Positions 34,202-43,145 of a DNA stretch of 47,366 nt are shown here, piece after piece. Source of the stretch: DTU015 sp964641455 (GTDB lineage Bacteria; Bacillota; Sulfobacillia; Fermentithermobacillales; Fermentithermobacillaceae); contig CAZXLH010000016.1 in assembly GCA_964641455.1 (NCBI GenBank), positions 1 through 47,366 of the forward strand. Direction: 5' to 3'. The translations under genes were made by a program, and so were the position numbers. The first letter of the stretch is position 1. Each line of letters opens with the position of its first letter. The notes beneath the pieces were generated by a model that worked only from the letters and a program-made list of their open reading frames with translations, made no database searches and was not told the DNA's origin.

Positions 34202-34229
34202 AATGCTCACTGTATATCTATGCCCAACT

Positions 34230-35351
34230 TTAGCCTTCAATCATCTCAACGTTTGCTCTGGGTACAGTTACTACAGTACCGTCTTCCAGTTTGGCCCTTA
34301 GAATCCTTACTTTCGCTTCAGACTCAATTACCTGCAGCTCAGGTGGTAAGTCTACTATCTCGGCTAATACTCCAAAGTAAGGCTCTCTGATGATTCTGAT
34401 TGGCGTTCCGGGAACAAGGCCCTTTGTAAGGTCTTGCTGATCATGACTTTCCTCTGCCTGATAACCCGGAACAATGATCTCAGGGCGCATAACTCCTGCA
34501 CGAATCTGAGTAGCACCATTTATTGAAGCCTTGAGGCCATTTAGGCTCTTGAGCAATTGGAAGGTCCTATCTGCCATTTTCATTTGGCCAAAACCTTCAG
34601 TAATAATCACAGTAACAGGAATATCTTCGTGCCCTGTAATAGCTACACCGATATCGAAGCCAACATAATTAATAAGATCGGTATCAATTATTCCACCTGC
34701 AACAATACCTCTGGCTCCTACTTCTCCGGCTTTTTTAATTGCGTCAGCTGTAACCAGCGAACCGCCGATAAGGATTTTCTTATCATCATCGCTCCTAATG
34801 CACGAAGCATCCAAAACATCGCCGGGCTTGTCTACAGCAACCCTGATAATCCCCTGGACTTCTCCTCCGACACCAAAAATGCCCTGTATAAAGGCACCTT
34901 CAGTCTTCACAACGACTCCTTCTTTGGGAAGTACCTCTTCGACAACCCCGTCCACATATGCATCAATCTCAATAGGGACCGGGGGCTCACGTAAGGTTAC
35001 CTGCCCGGTAACGGAAGAAATCATTTCGATGGTGCCGTCTGCAGGTGACCGTGCCTCATGTCTGATAAGCCCGAAAAACGACTTGTACTCTGCCAAAATC
35101 TCACCTTTTTTAACAGAGTCGCCTTCCTTTTTCTGAATGAACTCCACAATATCCTCAGGGTCCACACCCAACAAGTTAGCAACGTTGACAGTCTGTGGGT
35201 TACCGGGAATGTTTGTTCTCGCTACTACTGTGTTCGGCGAAACCGCCTGCCCTTTCTCAACCAACACTTCACCGAGGATAGGAAGGCGGCGCGTCTTTGT
35301 GATCACCGCTCTCTCAGTAACTTTTAGCCCTGGTGTATATGCGTGTGCCAT
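34230..35351 (-). CDS. GlmL-linked protein A with hammerhead-like and KOW-like segments
   Basis: The 373-residue protein is a paralogue of the product at 37851-39209. Its N-terminal half contains one short beta-hammerhead-like element of biotinyl/lipoyl type (SPADGTIEMISSVTGQVTL) that lacks an attachment lysine. The middle has GGSLVTADAIKKAGEVGARGIVAGG and VTVIITEGFGQMKMAD. The strongest shared block is INGATQIRAGVMRPEIIVP (about residues 277-295), followed by a KOW-like C-terminus (IIREPYFGVLAEIVDL ... VTVPRANVEMIEG). It starts at ATG 35351, 16 bases after the GlmL-like gene A, and ends at the operon terminator. The function is unknown; pairing with GlmL suggests a partner of that ATPase. 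Confidence 0.8.
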   Translation of the reverse strand: MAHAYTPGLKVTERAVITKTRRLPILGEVLVEKGQAVSPNTVVARTNIPGNPQTVNVANLLGVDPEDIVEFIQKKEGDSVKKGEILAEYKSFFGLIRHEARSPADGTIEMISSVTGQVTLREPPVPIEIDAYVDGVVEEVLPKEGVVVKTEGAFIQGIFGVGGEVQGIIRVAVDKPGDVLDASCIRSDDDKKILIGGSLVTADAIKKAGEVGARGIVAGGIIDTDLINYVGFDIGVAITGHEDIPVTVIITEGFGQMKMADRTFQLLKSLNGLKASINGATQIRAGVMRPEIIVPGYQAEESHDQQDLTKGLVPGTPIRIIREPYFGVLAEIVDLPPELQVIESEAKVRILRAKLEDGTVVTVPRANVEMIEG

Positions 35352-35367
35352 TTATACCTTCCCTCCT

Positions 35368-37224
35368 CTATATCTGCACATATTTCTTAAGTGATTCTTC
35401 CGGATACATATTCATAGCCAGGAACCACTCAACTAATTTCCTATTTCGCTCTGTTACATCTTCCGGTATTACTACCGGCCGTCCTCTGCAATCAATGATT
35501 ACTCCTACAACTCCGCCGGTAACGGTGGTTTCCAGTTCGTGGCCGTACCCTTTGCCAACATCAAAGTGACGGTCAGGCTTAATCACAGCTTCAGCAGTCT
35601 TCCCGTCCGGAATCGGAATAAGCTTTATTGAACCAAAAGGTACTGACTCCTCTATTGTTTCACCGTCAACATCCAAAGTAACCTCGACACACGGTTCACC
35701 GAACTTGACAGAGCCGCTTGGCCCTTTAGGAGCTATAGACGAGCCAAGTTTCACCAGGCAGTCTCTGTCAAAAACCTGCATAGATGCTTTCGGATGGATA
35801 GAAGCCAAAATACCCAACTGTGGCATCATAAAGATTGAGTCAACTGCCAGCATGGTCTCGGACTCAGGCTGAAATGCGTCCATGAGCATCATTGCGGCCT
35901 GGGCTCGCCTGGGTGCGTGAGACAAGACTCCTCCGGACCCAATAAGCATTCCAAGTTCAGTCATGTCAATATATGTCTCGCCACTTCCGCTCTGTTCGAA
36001 AGTGTCTCCGATTGTTCTCTGCTTGTGTACACCTCGAAGCCCTACTGCCAGGCTCTTGTGATGTTCAAACGCAAGGCGCAAAGCTTCTCTGGCAATGCCC
36101 TGCTCAATTATTAGGTCATCAAGCGTATGAGGAATAGTGGTAGGGCGGATCATCTTGTTTCTAATCCTATTCCTAAGGGCTCCTTCATCAATTGAGAACG
36201 GAATCCATCTTACAATATTGCCAACTCCGGCTTCGAGCAGAACATTACAGATAGAATAGCTCATTCCAAGGTTAGCCGACACAGTTCTGTTAAAGAACTC
36301 TCCGAACACTGAGAAAACGTCGGTAGTAGCCCCGCCGATGTCAACACCGATAACGCTCATGTCATATTCATTGGAAGCTGTCTTCATACAAGTACCCACT
36401 GCTCCCGGAGTAGGCATAATCGGTATTGGGGTCCACTTCATTAATTTATTGTAACCAGGTGCTTGAGCCATAACGTGTTCCATAAAGAGATTGTGAATTT
36501 CCTCTCTCGCAGGCCCAAGAACTTCTCTCTCAAGCACAGGCCTTAGGTTTTCAACCGTTCTCAGGTCTGTCTTTTCGCCAAGGATGTTTTCAATATGCTT
36601 CCGGGCATCTTTGTTGCCTGCATAAATAATAGGCAACCTATACCCTATACCAAGCCTGGGCTTGGGTTCAGCGGCTGAAATCAATTCACCGATCTCAGCT
36701 ACGTGGGTGATTGTACCGCCATCAATTCCTCCTGAAAGAAGAATCATGTCAGGCCGAAGATGCCTGATTCGTTGAATCTTCTCGTGGGGCTTTCTCCCGT
36801 CATCAACTGAAATAACGTCCATGACAATTGCTCCGGCTCCAAGCGCGGCTCTGGCTGCCGATTCGGCTGTCATAGTCTTAACCACGCCTGCTACCATCAT
36901 CTGGAGGCCACCGCCCGCAGAAGAGGTAGACATGTAAATATCTACACCTGTCCCATCGGGTTGTGTGGGAGTAATTACCCCTTTGTCACTTAAAAAAGTC
37001 TTACCGGTAAGTTCTTCAATTTCTCGAATAGCATTTCTTGCACCCATTGTAACGTCTTCAAAAGGCGCTTCTACAGTCGTTGGAGCTTCGCCTCGTACAA
37101 CAAGGCGATATTCATCGCCGACTTTCTCGATAAGAATGGCTTTGGTTGTAGTGGAACCACAGTCAGTAGCCAATACCGAGTTTATTTCTCTGTCCAGCTT
37201 AAATGCATTGGTCTGCTCCTGCAT
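35368..37224 (-). CDS. GlmL/MutL-like ASKHA ATPase, copy A
   Basis: GlmL-type proteins are named from glutamate mutase operons, where a reactivating role is assumed. The 618-residue product has the ASKHA phosphate-1 motif DCGSTTTK (residues 21-28), SAGGGLQMMVAG, LLSGGIDGG, AGNKDAR, MPTPGAVGTC and the phosphate-2-like VIGVDIGGATTDVFSVF, with SANLGMSYSICNVLLEAG after it. It is about 150 residues longer than classical GlmL. ATG at 37224 has GGAGGGG upstream. The protein is about half identical by eye to copy B, and no mutase subunit gene (glmS, glmE or similar) is near. Confidence 0.88.
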   Translation of the reverse strand: MQEQTNAFKLDREINSVLATDCGSTTTKAILIEKVGDEYRLVVRGEAPTTVEAPFEDVTMGARNAIREIEELTGKTFLSDKGVITPTQPDGTGVDIYMSTSSAGGGLQMMVAGVVKTMTAESAARAALGAGAIVMDVISVDDGRKPHEKIQRIRHLRPDMILLSGGIDGGTITHVAEIGELISAAEPKPRLGIGYRLPIIYAGNKDARKHIENILGEKTDLRTVENLRPVLEREVLGPAREEIHNLFMEHVMAQAPGYNKLMKWTPIPIMPTPGAVGTCMKTASNEYDMSVIGVDIGGATTDVFSVFGEFFNRTVSANLGMSYSICNVLLEAGVGNIVRWIPFSIDEGALRNRIRNKMIRPTTIPHTLDDLIIEQGIAREALRLAFEHHKSLAVGLRGVHKQRTIGDTFEQSGSGETYIDMTELGMLIGSGGVLSHAPRRAQAAMMLMDAFQPESETMLAVDSIFMMPQLGILASIHPKASMQVFDRDCLVKLGSSIAPKGPSGSVKFGEPCVEVTLDVDGETIEESVPFGSIKLIPIPDGKTAEAVIKPDRHFDVGKGYGHELETTVTGGVVGVIIDCRGRPVVIPEDVTERNRKLVEWFLAMNMYPEESLKKYVQI

Positions 37225-37320
37225 GAACTCTTCCCCTCCCTCACTGCCAACATCAAACAAATAAAGGCCATATAACTATTAAAGTACGACATATCCCTGT
37301 GGAAATCCTCCTAATCCGGC

Positions 37321-37728
37321 TCAATTGTTATTATGATCGGATTCTTCTTCATCAGGCTCCATTTTCAAAGCATCATCCAACATAGAAGATTCCGCCTTAT
37401 CTTGCTTGCGCGATTTGCTCTTTAAGGCCTTTTGCTTCTTCCGTTCGTCCTCTTCTTCCATAGCAAGGGCCTCAAGCCGTTGGATTAGAAGTTCCACGTT
37501 CTGCCTATCATCAAAGAAATAGGCATAATCTTCAAACGTATCAAAAAACACCCCTACAACAGGGGCAAAAAAATGCATAGCCTGTCCGCCTATATAACTG
37601 AACGGCTTGTGCATCTCAAGAAAGAAAATAGCGGGAACCAGCATCCCAAACTGCTTAATCTTCTTTGCTATAGCATCCACAATTTCATTTCGTCGCTTTT
37701 CATCAATGGGTTCGGAAAATTTGAGCAC
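37321..37728 (-). CDS. Small protein with acidic C-terminal tail, unknown
   Basis: The product is about 135 residues. It begins with KFSEPIDEKRRNEIVDAIAKKI, has a hydrophobic core segment MLVPAIFFLEMHKPFSYIGGQAMHFFAPVVGVFF (described by its ends PAIFFLEMHKP and FFAPVVG), then a charged lysine/glutamate helix and a tail rich in D, E and N. GTG at 37728 has GGGGGAGG with 8 bases spacing and is preferred over the GTG at 37737. It sits between the two GlmL/KOW pairs. I do not recognise a named family. Confidence 0.6.
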   Translation of the reverse strand: MLKFSEPIDEKRRNEIVDAIAKKIKQFGMLVPAIFFLEMHKPFSYIGGQAMHFFAPVVGVFFDTFEDYAYFFDDRQNVELLIQRLEALAMEEEDERKKQKALKSKSRKQDKAESSMLDDALKMEPDEEESDHNNN

Positions 37729-37850
37729 GTATTGCACCTCCCCCTTCTATATAACTGTATAACATCTTGTCTATTTTACAATATTTCAATCAATTTACCC
37801 TAACCCATTTACTGCCAATATCTCAATTTCGAGGCCCGCCGCTTATACTT

Positions 37851-39209
37851 CTAAAAGACCTCTACATTGGCTCTTGGTATATAAACTTGCTTTCCGTCTT
37901 GAAGCTCAACCTTGACCACCGGAACCTTGGCTTCTGTTTCAATTACAACAGGTTCACGTTTGAGTTCAACGATTTTCCCAGTAGCCCCAAAATAAGGTTC
38001 GTTGATTATTCGCACGTCCATGCCTACCCGCAAGTCTGCATCAAACTCAGTTTTAGCAGCCGGCTCGCCATCGTAATCAGGGAACGGGACAATAATTTCA
38101 GGCCTTATTGCACCTGCCCTGATTTGTGTCGCCCCATTTACGGATGCCATTTTGCCTTCAAGAGACGCCAGAGTTTCCCATGCTTCCCTGCGCATATTCA
38201 GGTGGCCAAAACCTTCCATGAGAATCACTGTCATATCGATATCTTCCTGGCCGGTAATGCCTACGCCCAGTTTAACTCCCAGGGACTGGGTCAGGTTAAA
38301 ATAATTTACCGTGCCGGTAACTATTCCTCTTACGCCGACTTCAAGAGCCCGGGCAAGAGCCTCGTTGGTTGCAAAGGACCCTCCTACAATAATTTTGTCT
38401 TTACAATCTTCTGTTATCATATCAGATTCCAGCACCTGATCGGGCCCTTCTGTAACTACTTTCAGCTCACCGTACGCTTCTTGCCCCAATCCGAAAACAC
38501 CGGCCAGCCTTATCCCCGGAGTATCAACGATACACCCGCGTTGTTCAATTATTTCAGAAACAACCCCTTGTACATAGGCATTGACCACAATTTCCTTAAA
38601 CGGCCGGGCAATTGTCACTTTGCCTGTCTCTGTATCAATTTTGGATATAACCCCGGATACCGGAGCCACAGCAGTCTTGGTAAAAAAAGCCTGCGCTTCG
38701 CCTTTCTTGGCGATCATTTGGCCTCTCTTAATTTCCTGGCCGACTTGCCTTAGCATGTGCTGGGAAAGTTCTTCAGGTTTACACTTAATCTCAAAAGCTA
38801 CATCGAAGGTAATAGGCGGCTCTTCCCTGCCAAACTCTTCTCGAATCGTCACCCTGCCTGAGCGATCGGATACGTCTTCAATAACGCCGTCTGTAGGAGA
38901 TTCAAGTTCTTTTCTGCCATACAACCCTTGTTCAGCCCTGGCAAAAACCTCTTGGGTTTTGATCCTGTCCCCAACCTTCTTTAGCATGGACTTTGAAAGT
39001 TCGGAAGGCTCAATTCCAAGCAACCTTGCAGCAGGCACCACCCAGGGGATTCCAGGCCTAAGCGCTATCTTCGCGACAGGGGTATCCGGATACACAACAT
39101 CCCCCGGCTTAACCAAAACCTCTCCCGGAAGAGGCAACCTTCTCACTTTTCTTAAAAGCGTAATTTTACTCTTTAAATCATCTGGTAAATATGCTGAAGA
39201 GACCGCCAC
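37851..39209 (-). CDS. GlmL-linked protein B with two hammerhead-like repeats and KOW-like end
   Basis: This 452-residue paralogue of the 34230 product has two hammerhead-like elements, SPTDGVIEDVSDRSGRVTI and APVSGVISKIDTETGKVTI, where protein A has one, which explains its extra length of about 80 residues. The common core follows: GGSFATNEALARALEVGVRGIVTG, VTVILMEGFGHLNM, VNGATQIRAGAIRPEIIVP (residues 357-375) and a KOW-like end with YFGATGKIVEL and VYIPRANVEVF. The open frame extends to 39266, but a GTG at 39209 has GGGAGG upstream at good spacing and overlaps the GlmL-like copy B stop by 32 bases. No attachment lysine for biotin is conserved. Function unknown. Confidence 0.8.
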   Translation of the reverse strand: MAVSSAYLPDDLKSKITLLRKVRRLPLPGEVLVKPGDVVYPDTPVAKIALRPGIPWVVPAARLLGIEPSELSKSMLKKVGDRIKTQEVFARAEQGLYGRKELESPTDGVIEDVSDRSGRVTIREEFGREEPPITFDVAFEIKCKPEELSQHMLRQVGQEIKRGQMIAKKGEAQAFFTKTAVAPVSGVISKIDTETGKVTIARPFKEIVVNAYVQGVVSEIIEQRGCIVDTPGIRLAGVFGLGQEAYGELKVVTEGPDQVLESDMITEDCKDKIIVGGSFATNEALARALEVGVRGIVTGTVNYFNLTQSLGVKLGVGITGQEDIDMTVILMEGFGHLNMRREAWETLASLEGKMASVNGATQIRAGAIRPEIIVPFPDYDGEPAAKTEFDADLRVGMDVRIINEPYFGATGKIVELKREPVVIETEAKVPVVKVELQDGKQVYIPRANVEVF

Positions 39210-41073
39210 GCTTCTTCCCTCCCTTTTCGCCTTCATCTTTAACAGGATACTTCTTCTGTAGATCATGAATCAGATCCATGGGATAAGCATCCATGGACTC
39301 AAGCCACGAGGTCAACTTTCCAATGCGTTCAGATTCGCTCTCCGGAAACTCTATAGGACGGCCCCTGCCATCCAAAATAATACCCACAAGGCCACCGTGG
39401 AGTTGTTTTTCCAATGCATCTCCTCTGCCTGCTCCTACGTTTATGCGTCCGCCGCGAGGTTGAATTTTACATGATGCAACTTCATCTACACCCAAAGGAA
39501 TAACCTTTAATTGGTCCTTTACGATATCGTGTTTTATAACCTGCCCGTCAGGCATGGCAATCTCTATGGTTGCCAATACACCGCCTCGGCTCGGGGGCCC
39601 AACAGGCGCTACAACTGTACCCAGCCTTACCAAACAGTCCTTTTCAAATACTTCAGCGGCAATTTCAGGATATACAGACGAAAGAACACCCAAATGAGGC
39701 ATCATAAAAATCGAATCAACGGCCAGCTGAGTCACTCCTTCAGGCTGAAATGCATCAACGAGCATGAGAGCAGCCTGCTCCCGTCTGGGAGCGTGTGACA
39801 ATACGCCGCCTGAGCCCACCAACATATCAAGTTCCATCATTTCGATGATGTCACGTCCGGAAGCGCTTGCTACCCTGGCTTCACGCCCAAATTGGACTGT
39901 TTCTTTCTCGACTTTTTTCGCAAGGCTCTTGTGATGTGCAAAACTAAGCCTTAAAGCCTCTCTGGCAAGAGCCTGCTCAATTACAAGATGGTATACGGTT
40001 TGAGGTATCGTAGTCGGCCTTACCATCTTGTTTGCAATCCAGTCTGAAATTTGGGACTGATCCATTCCAAAAGGTACCCATCTGAGAATATTGTCAAAAC
40101 CTGCTTCTTCAAGTACATTGCAGATTGAATAGCTCATTCCAAGGTTAGCAGAAACGGTTCTGGTAAAAGTATCTTCGAAGTTAGAAAATACGTCAGTGGT
40201 TGCTCCTCCAATATCCACACCAATAATATTTTCGTTATGTTGCTCTGCAAGCACCATAATTAGTTTTCCAACGGCGCCCGGCGTCGGCATGATAGTTGTA
40301 TCAACAAGTTCCATAAGGTTGCCGTATCCAGGCGCCTGAGCCATGACGTGGTTCATAAAAAGATCGTGTATCGCTTCTCTCGCCGGCCCAAGATTTTCAA
40401 TATCATGACGCGGCCTAAGATTGTCTACCAGGTGTACGTCCATAGTGTCTCCGCAAATGGCTGTTACAATATCCTGGGCATCTTTATTGCCGGCATAAAT
40501 CAGGGGCAGCTTGTAGGTTGCCCCGAAACGTGGCTGGGGATTTGCCTGTTTAATAATCTCTGCGATTAGCGCTATGTATGCAACTGAACCGCCATCGACT
40601 CCTCCTGACATTAAAATTATGTCAGGGCGTAGTTCTGTAATTCTGGTTATGTGCTCTGACTGTGATCTGCCGTCATCTACTGATATTACATCCAGCACCA
40701 CCGCACCTGCGCCAAGAGCTGCCCGGTGGGCCGAGCTGGCACTGATACTCTTTACCAAACCCGCAACCATCATCTGGAGCCCGCCACCTGCAGATGACGT
40801 AGAGACGTACATATCAACACCTTTTTGCCCTTCTTTTGGCCTTATCAGGTTTCCTGATTCATCAAGAATTGGCCTGTCAATAAGCTCTTCAACACGTCGA
40901 ATAGACTTCCTGACGCCTACCATCACGTTTTCCCACGGCGCCTCTACTGTGGTAGGCATCTCACCACGAGTTACAAGCCTGTATTCGTCTCCGCGCTTTT
41001 CAATAAGAATGGCTTTGGTAGTGGTAGACCCAACGTCTGTAGCCAAAAGCGACTCTATTCTCTTTTCCTCCAT
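39178..41073 (-). CDS. GlmL/MutL-like ASKHA ATPase, copy B
   Basis: The 631-residue paralogue of copy A has DVGSTTTK at residues 13-20, SAGGGLQMMVAG, LMSGGVDGGSV, AGNKDAQ, MPTPGAVGKL, IIGVDIGGATTDVFSNF and ANLGMSYSICNVLEEAG, then GVLSHAPRREQAALMLVDAFQPEG near residue 440. A lysine/arginine-rich end (KGGKKRGGLFSIFTR) is not seen in copy A and could contact membrane or nucleic acid (inference). ATG at 41073 follows GGAGG. It overlaps protein B by 32 bases, so the pair is translated together. Confidence 0.88.
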   Translation of the reverse strand: MEEKRIESLLATDVGSTTTKAILIEKRGDEYRLVTRGEMPTTVEAPWENVMVGVRKSIRRVEELIDRPILDESGNLIRPKEGQKGVDMYVSTSSAGGGLQMMVAGLVKSISASSAHRAALGAGAVVLDVISVDDGRSQSEHITRITELRPDIILMSGGVDGGSVAYIALIAEIIKQANPQPRFGATYKLPLIYAGNKDAQDIVTAICGDTMDVHLVDNLRPRHDIENLGPAREAIHDLFMNHVMAQAPGYGNLMELVDTTIMPTPGAVGKLIMVLAEQHNENIIGVDIGGATTDVFSNFEDTFTRTVSANLGMSYSICNVLEEAGFDNILRWVPFGMDQSQISDWIANKMVRPTTIPQTVYHLVIEQALAREALRLSFAHHKSLAKKVEKETVQFGREARVASASGRDIIEMMELDMLVGSGGVLSHAPRREQAALMLVDAFQPEGVTQLAVDSIFMMPHLGVLSSVYPEIAAEVFEKDCLVRLGTVVAPVGPPSRGGVLATIEIAMPDGQVIKHDIVKDQLKVIPLGVDEVASCKIQPRGGRINVGAGRGDALEKQLHGGLVGIILDGRGRPIEFPESESERIGKLTSWLESMDAYPMDLIHDLQKKYPVKDEGEKGGKKRGGLFSIFTR

Positions 41074-41181
41074 ATGAATTCCCTCCTTATCTCCCTATCC
41101 GGAAAAATCAAAGCATAAGAAAGCTTTGATAGACACGTTGGGCGAAACTCGAGAATTTAGATTGACACTCTCTTTGCGAAA

Positions 41182-41859
41182 TTACTTCTTTGAGCGGATT
41201 CTACGGATACGTTCAATTGCTGACCGCAGCCCACCCTTTTTCTGCTTCTTCTCATCTTCTGCGGAAAGTGCTTCATGTAGAGGCTTTAGTTTTGATTCAA
41301 CTATGCTAAGAACCTGTTCTTTGTTGGAACAATCATCGTAGTAATAAAGAAAGATCCCCTCCTTCATGCGTCCTCTAAAGGTACGGGTATCATGAGTAAG
41401 AAATACTCCGTCCGGAAATTCACGGTAAGCCAAAAATCGTTCCCACTCTCGTATGTCTCTTGCTAAAAATGTCTTATAGCCTACCGTTTGCTCGGTCAAT
41501 ATGAATTTTACAGGAAACAAATACAAAGCAAGGCGGTTAATCAGTATAACGGTTATGACAGCAACGAAGAATAATTGTGGGACTGCCCAATACGCAAGGG
41601 CTATACATCCTATAAGGGAACCTACCACAAGCGCCGAAATGAGAGGGCGTCTGGGAAGAAGCCAGTTTGTCCAAGTGTAAAGTTCAACATCTTCAGTAAT
41701 TTGATCTTTTTCTTGAACCGAAGCGGCTTCTTTGGTTTGAGTATCTTGGTCATCAACGCCAGGCTGTCTTTGAGGCACAGGGCCCCTAAGATAAGACGGC
41801 CTCCCTGACGTTGGACGTGGCCGATCTTTTGTTGCTTCATTGTTATTTTTTTGCAACAT
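41182..41859 (-). CDS. Membrane protein with PH-like C-terminal part
   Basis: The 225-residue protein has a disordered, Q/P-rich N-terminus of about 65 residues, two adjacent membrane helices (about residues 75-115, SALVVGSLIGCIALAYW and LFFVAVITVILINRLAL) and a cytosolic part with TEQTVGYKTFLARDIREWERFLAYREFPDGVFL, which resembles bacterial PH (YcxB-like) domains. The tail is very basic (RSAIERIRRIRSKK). ATG at 41859 follows GAGGAGG. It is the first gene of the GlmL/KOW operon, about 108 bases ahead of GlmL-like copy B, and directly downstream of a sigma-H-like promoter. Confidence 0.65.
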   Translation of the reverse strand: MLQKNNNEATKDRPRPTSGRPSYLRGPVPQRQPGVDDQDTQTKEAASVQEKDQITEDVELYTWTNWLLPRRPLISALVVGSLIGCIALAYWAVPQLFFVAVITVILINRLALYLFPVKFILTEQTVGYKTFLARDIREWERFLAYREFPDGVFLTHDTRTFRGRMKEGIFLYYYDDCSNKEQVLSIVESKLKPLHEALSAEDEKKQKKGGLRSAIERIRRIRSKK

Positions 41860-41921
41860 TGCTAACCTCCTCAAGAACTTCTTGCTATTTGAGGAATTTT
41901 TACAACAAGATTCTGTAAACC

Positions 41922-41948
41922 ATTCGACGGATTTCCGTATTCTCCTGC
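41922..41948 (-). promoter_or_regulatory. Sigma-H-like promoter for the GlmL/KOW operon
   Basis: On the minus strand GCAGGAGAA (41940-41948) and CGAAT (41922-41926) are separated by 13 bases, the same layout as the classical B. subtilis spoVG promoter. The 10 bases between them include a small ACGGA/TCCGT repeat. A leader of about 55 bases leads to the first gene at 41859. Confidence 0.55.
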
Positions 41949-42000
41949 TGTAAACAATCTTTCCACAAATAAACTGTAAATCTTAAGTACTGTATTCAGT

Positions 42001-43128
42001 TCAAGTTCCAGCAAAAATATCCATAACTTTATCCACCGGAATGCCCAATCTGGTGTTGCCATCACGCCCCACCATAGTATCGGCAGAAAACAATGCGTTA
42101 AGAATTGCTTCTTCAGTGGCTTCAACCGAAGCCTTAAAAATATTCCCCAAAGGCTTGGAATCGTCCCGTATATATTTTTCTGTAAAAACACCGGAAATAT
42201 CTTGGTGAGAAACACAATTTGCTGTGGAAAAAGCCACAACAAAATCTCCGCTTCCATTCTGAAACCGGGAGCCGACACGGGCAAGCCCTCCCTGGCATCT
42301 CTTGGCAATCCTTAAGAGCTGCCTGTCTGAAACAGGCGCATCAGTGCCGGCTACAATCACAATGGAGCCGGGAGGAGCCTTAGGCTGCGTTCCCATATCT
42401 TTCTTAAGTTCCAAACCCACCGGAACTCCAGAGATTAAAAGATCCTCAAGCCTTCCGAAATTGGCCATAACCAAAACTCCTAAAATCCACTCCTCATTGC
42501 CAAACTCTATGCACCTGGACGCCGTGCCAATACCTCCTTTGAAACCCAAACATGACATCCCGGTACCGCCTCCCACATTCCCTTCCGGCACCGGCCCGGT
42601 TTTAGCATTTTCCAACGCTGAAAATACATGTTCCGCCTGCACATGCCTTCCCCGTATGTCGTTAAGGTATCCGTCATTGCATTCGAGCACAAGAGGGTTA
42701 ACCGTTCCTGTGGATACGCCAATATCCGGGTTTTGCTTAAGCATATATTCACAAAGCCCATCCCAGGCTTTGCCAACGCTCAAAGTATTAGTAAGTATAA
42801 TAGGGGTTTCAATAGTTCCCAATTCTTGAACTTGAGCAATACCGGCAGCCTTCCCAAAACCATTTATTACGTGAATAGCCCCGCGAACCTTTTGCTGAAA
42901 CAAATTGCCTGGGTGGGGCCGAATCGCAGTAACGCCTGTCCTCACCGGGCCCTGGCCGGGAACAAGGGCACCTTCACCTTTCATAACAGTGGTATGCCCC
43001 ACAAGAACACCCGGTACATCTGTGATTGCATTAAAAGGGCCTGTGGGTAACATTCCTGTTAAAAGCCCAAGTTCTCTGCATCTGGGCCGTGAGTTGTTCC
43101 AAACATCGCCTTTAACTTCATGATCCAT
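42001..43128 (-). CDS. P1 (DmpA-type) aminopeptidase
   Basis: P1 peptidases self-cleave in front of a serine or threonine that becomes the active N-terminus. The 375-residue product has LGLLTGMLPTGPFNAITDVPGVLVGHTTV, NGFGKAAG, the oxyanion-type asparagine region VGGGTGMSCLGFKGG, and the cleavage site APPGS followed by IVIVAGTDAPVSDRQLLRIAKR, with Ser255 as the expected nucleophile. ATG at 43128 follows GGAGG; the open frame continues to 43149. It is 17 bases after the C26 peptidase, so both are in one transcription unit. Activity may be on D-amino acid or beta-peptides as in DmpA, but that is inferred. Confidence 0.9.
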   Translation of the reverse strand: MDHEVKGDVWNNSRPRCRELGLLTGMLPTGPFNAITDVPGVLVGHTTVMKGEGALVPGQGPVRTGVTAIRPHPGNLFQQKVRGAIHVINGFGKAAGIAQVQELGTIETPIILTNTLSVGKAWDGLCEYMLKQNPDIGVSTGTVNPLVLECNDGYLNDIRGRHVQAEHVFSALENAKTGPVPEGNVGGGTGMSCLGFKGGIGTASRCIEFGNEEWILGVLVMANFGRLEDLLISGVPVGLELKKDMGTQPKAPPGSIVIVAGTDAPVSDRQLLRIAKRCQGGLARVGSRFQNGSGDFVVAFSTANCVSHQDISGVFTEKYIRDDSKPLGNIFKASVEATEEAILNALFSADTMVGRDGNTRLGIPVDKVMDIFAGT

Positions 43129-43145
43129 TAATTTGGGCCTCCAAT

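Noticed and set aside
34581..34590. MKM in protein A (GFGQMKMAD) as a biotin or lipoyl attachment site
   Set aside because: The copy B protein has HLNM at this place, and the motif is not inside the hammerhead elements, so it is not a conserved attachment lysine.
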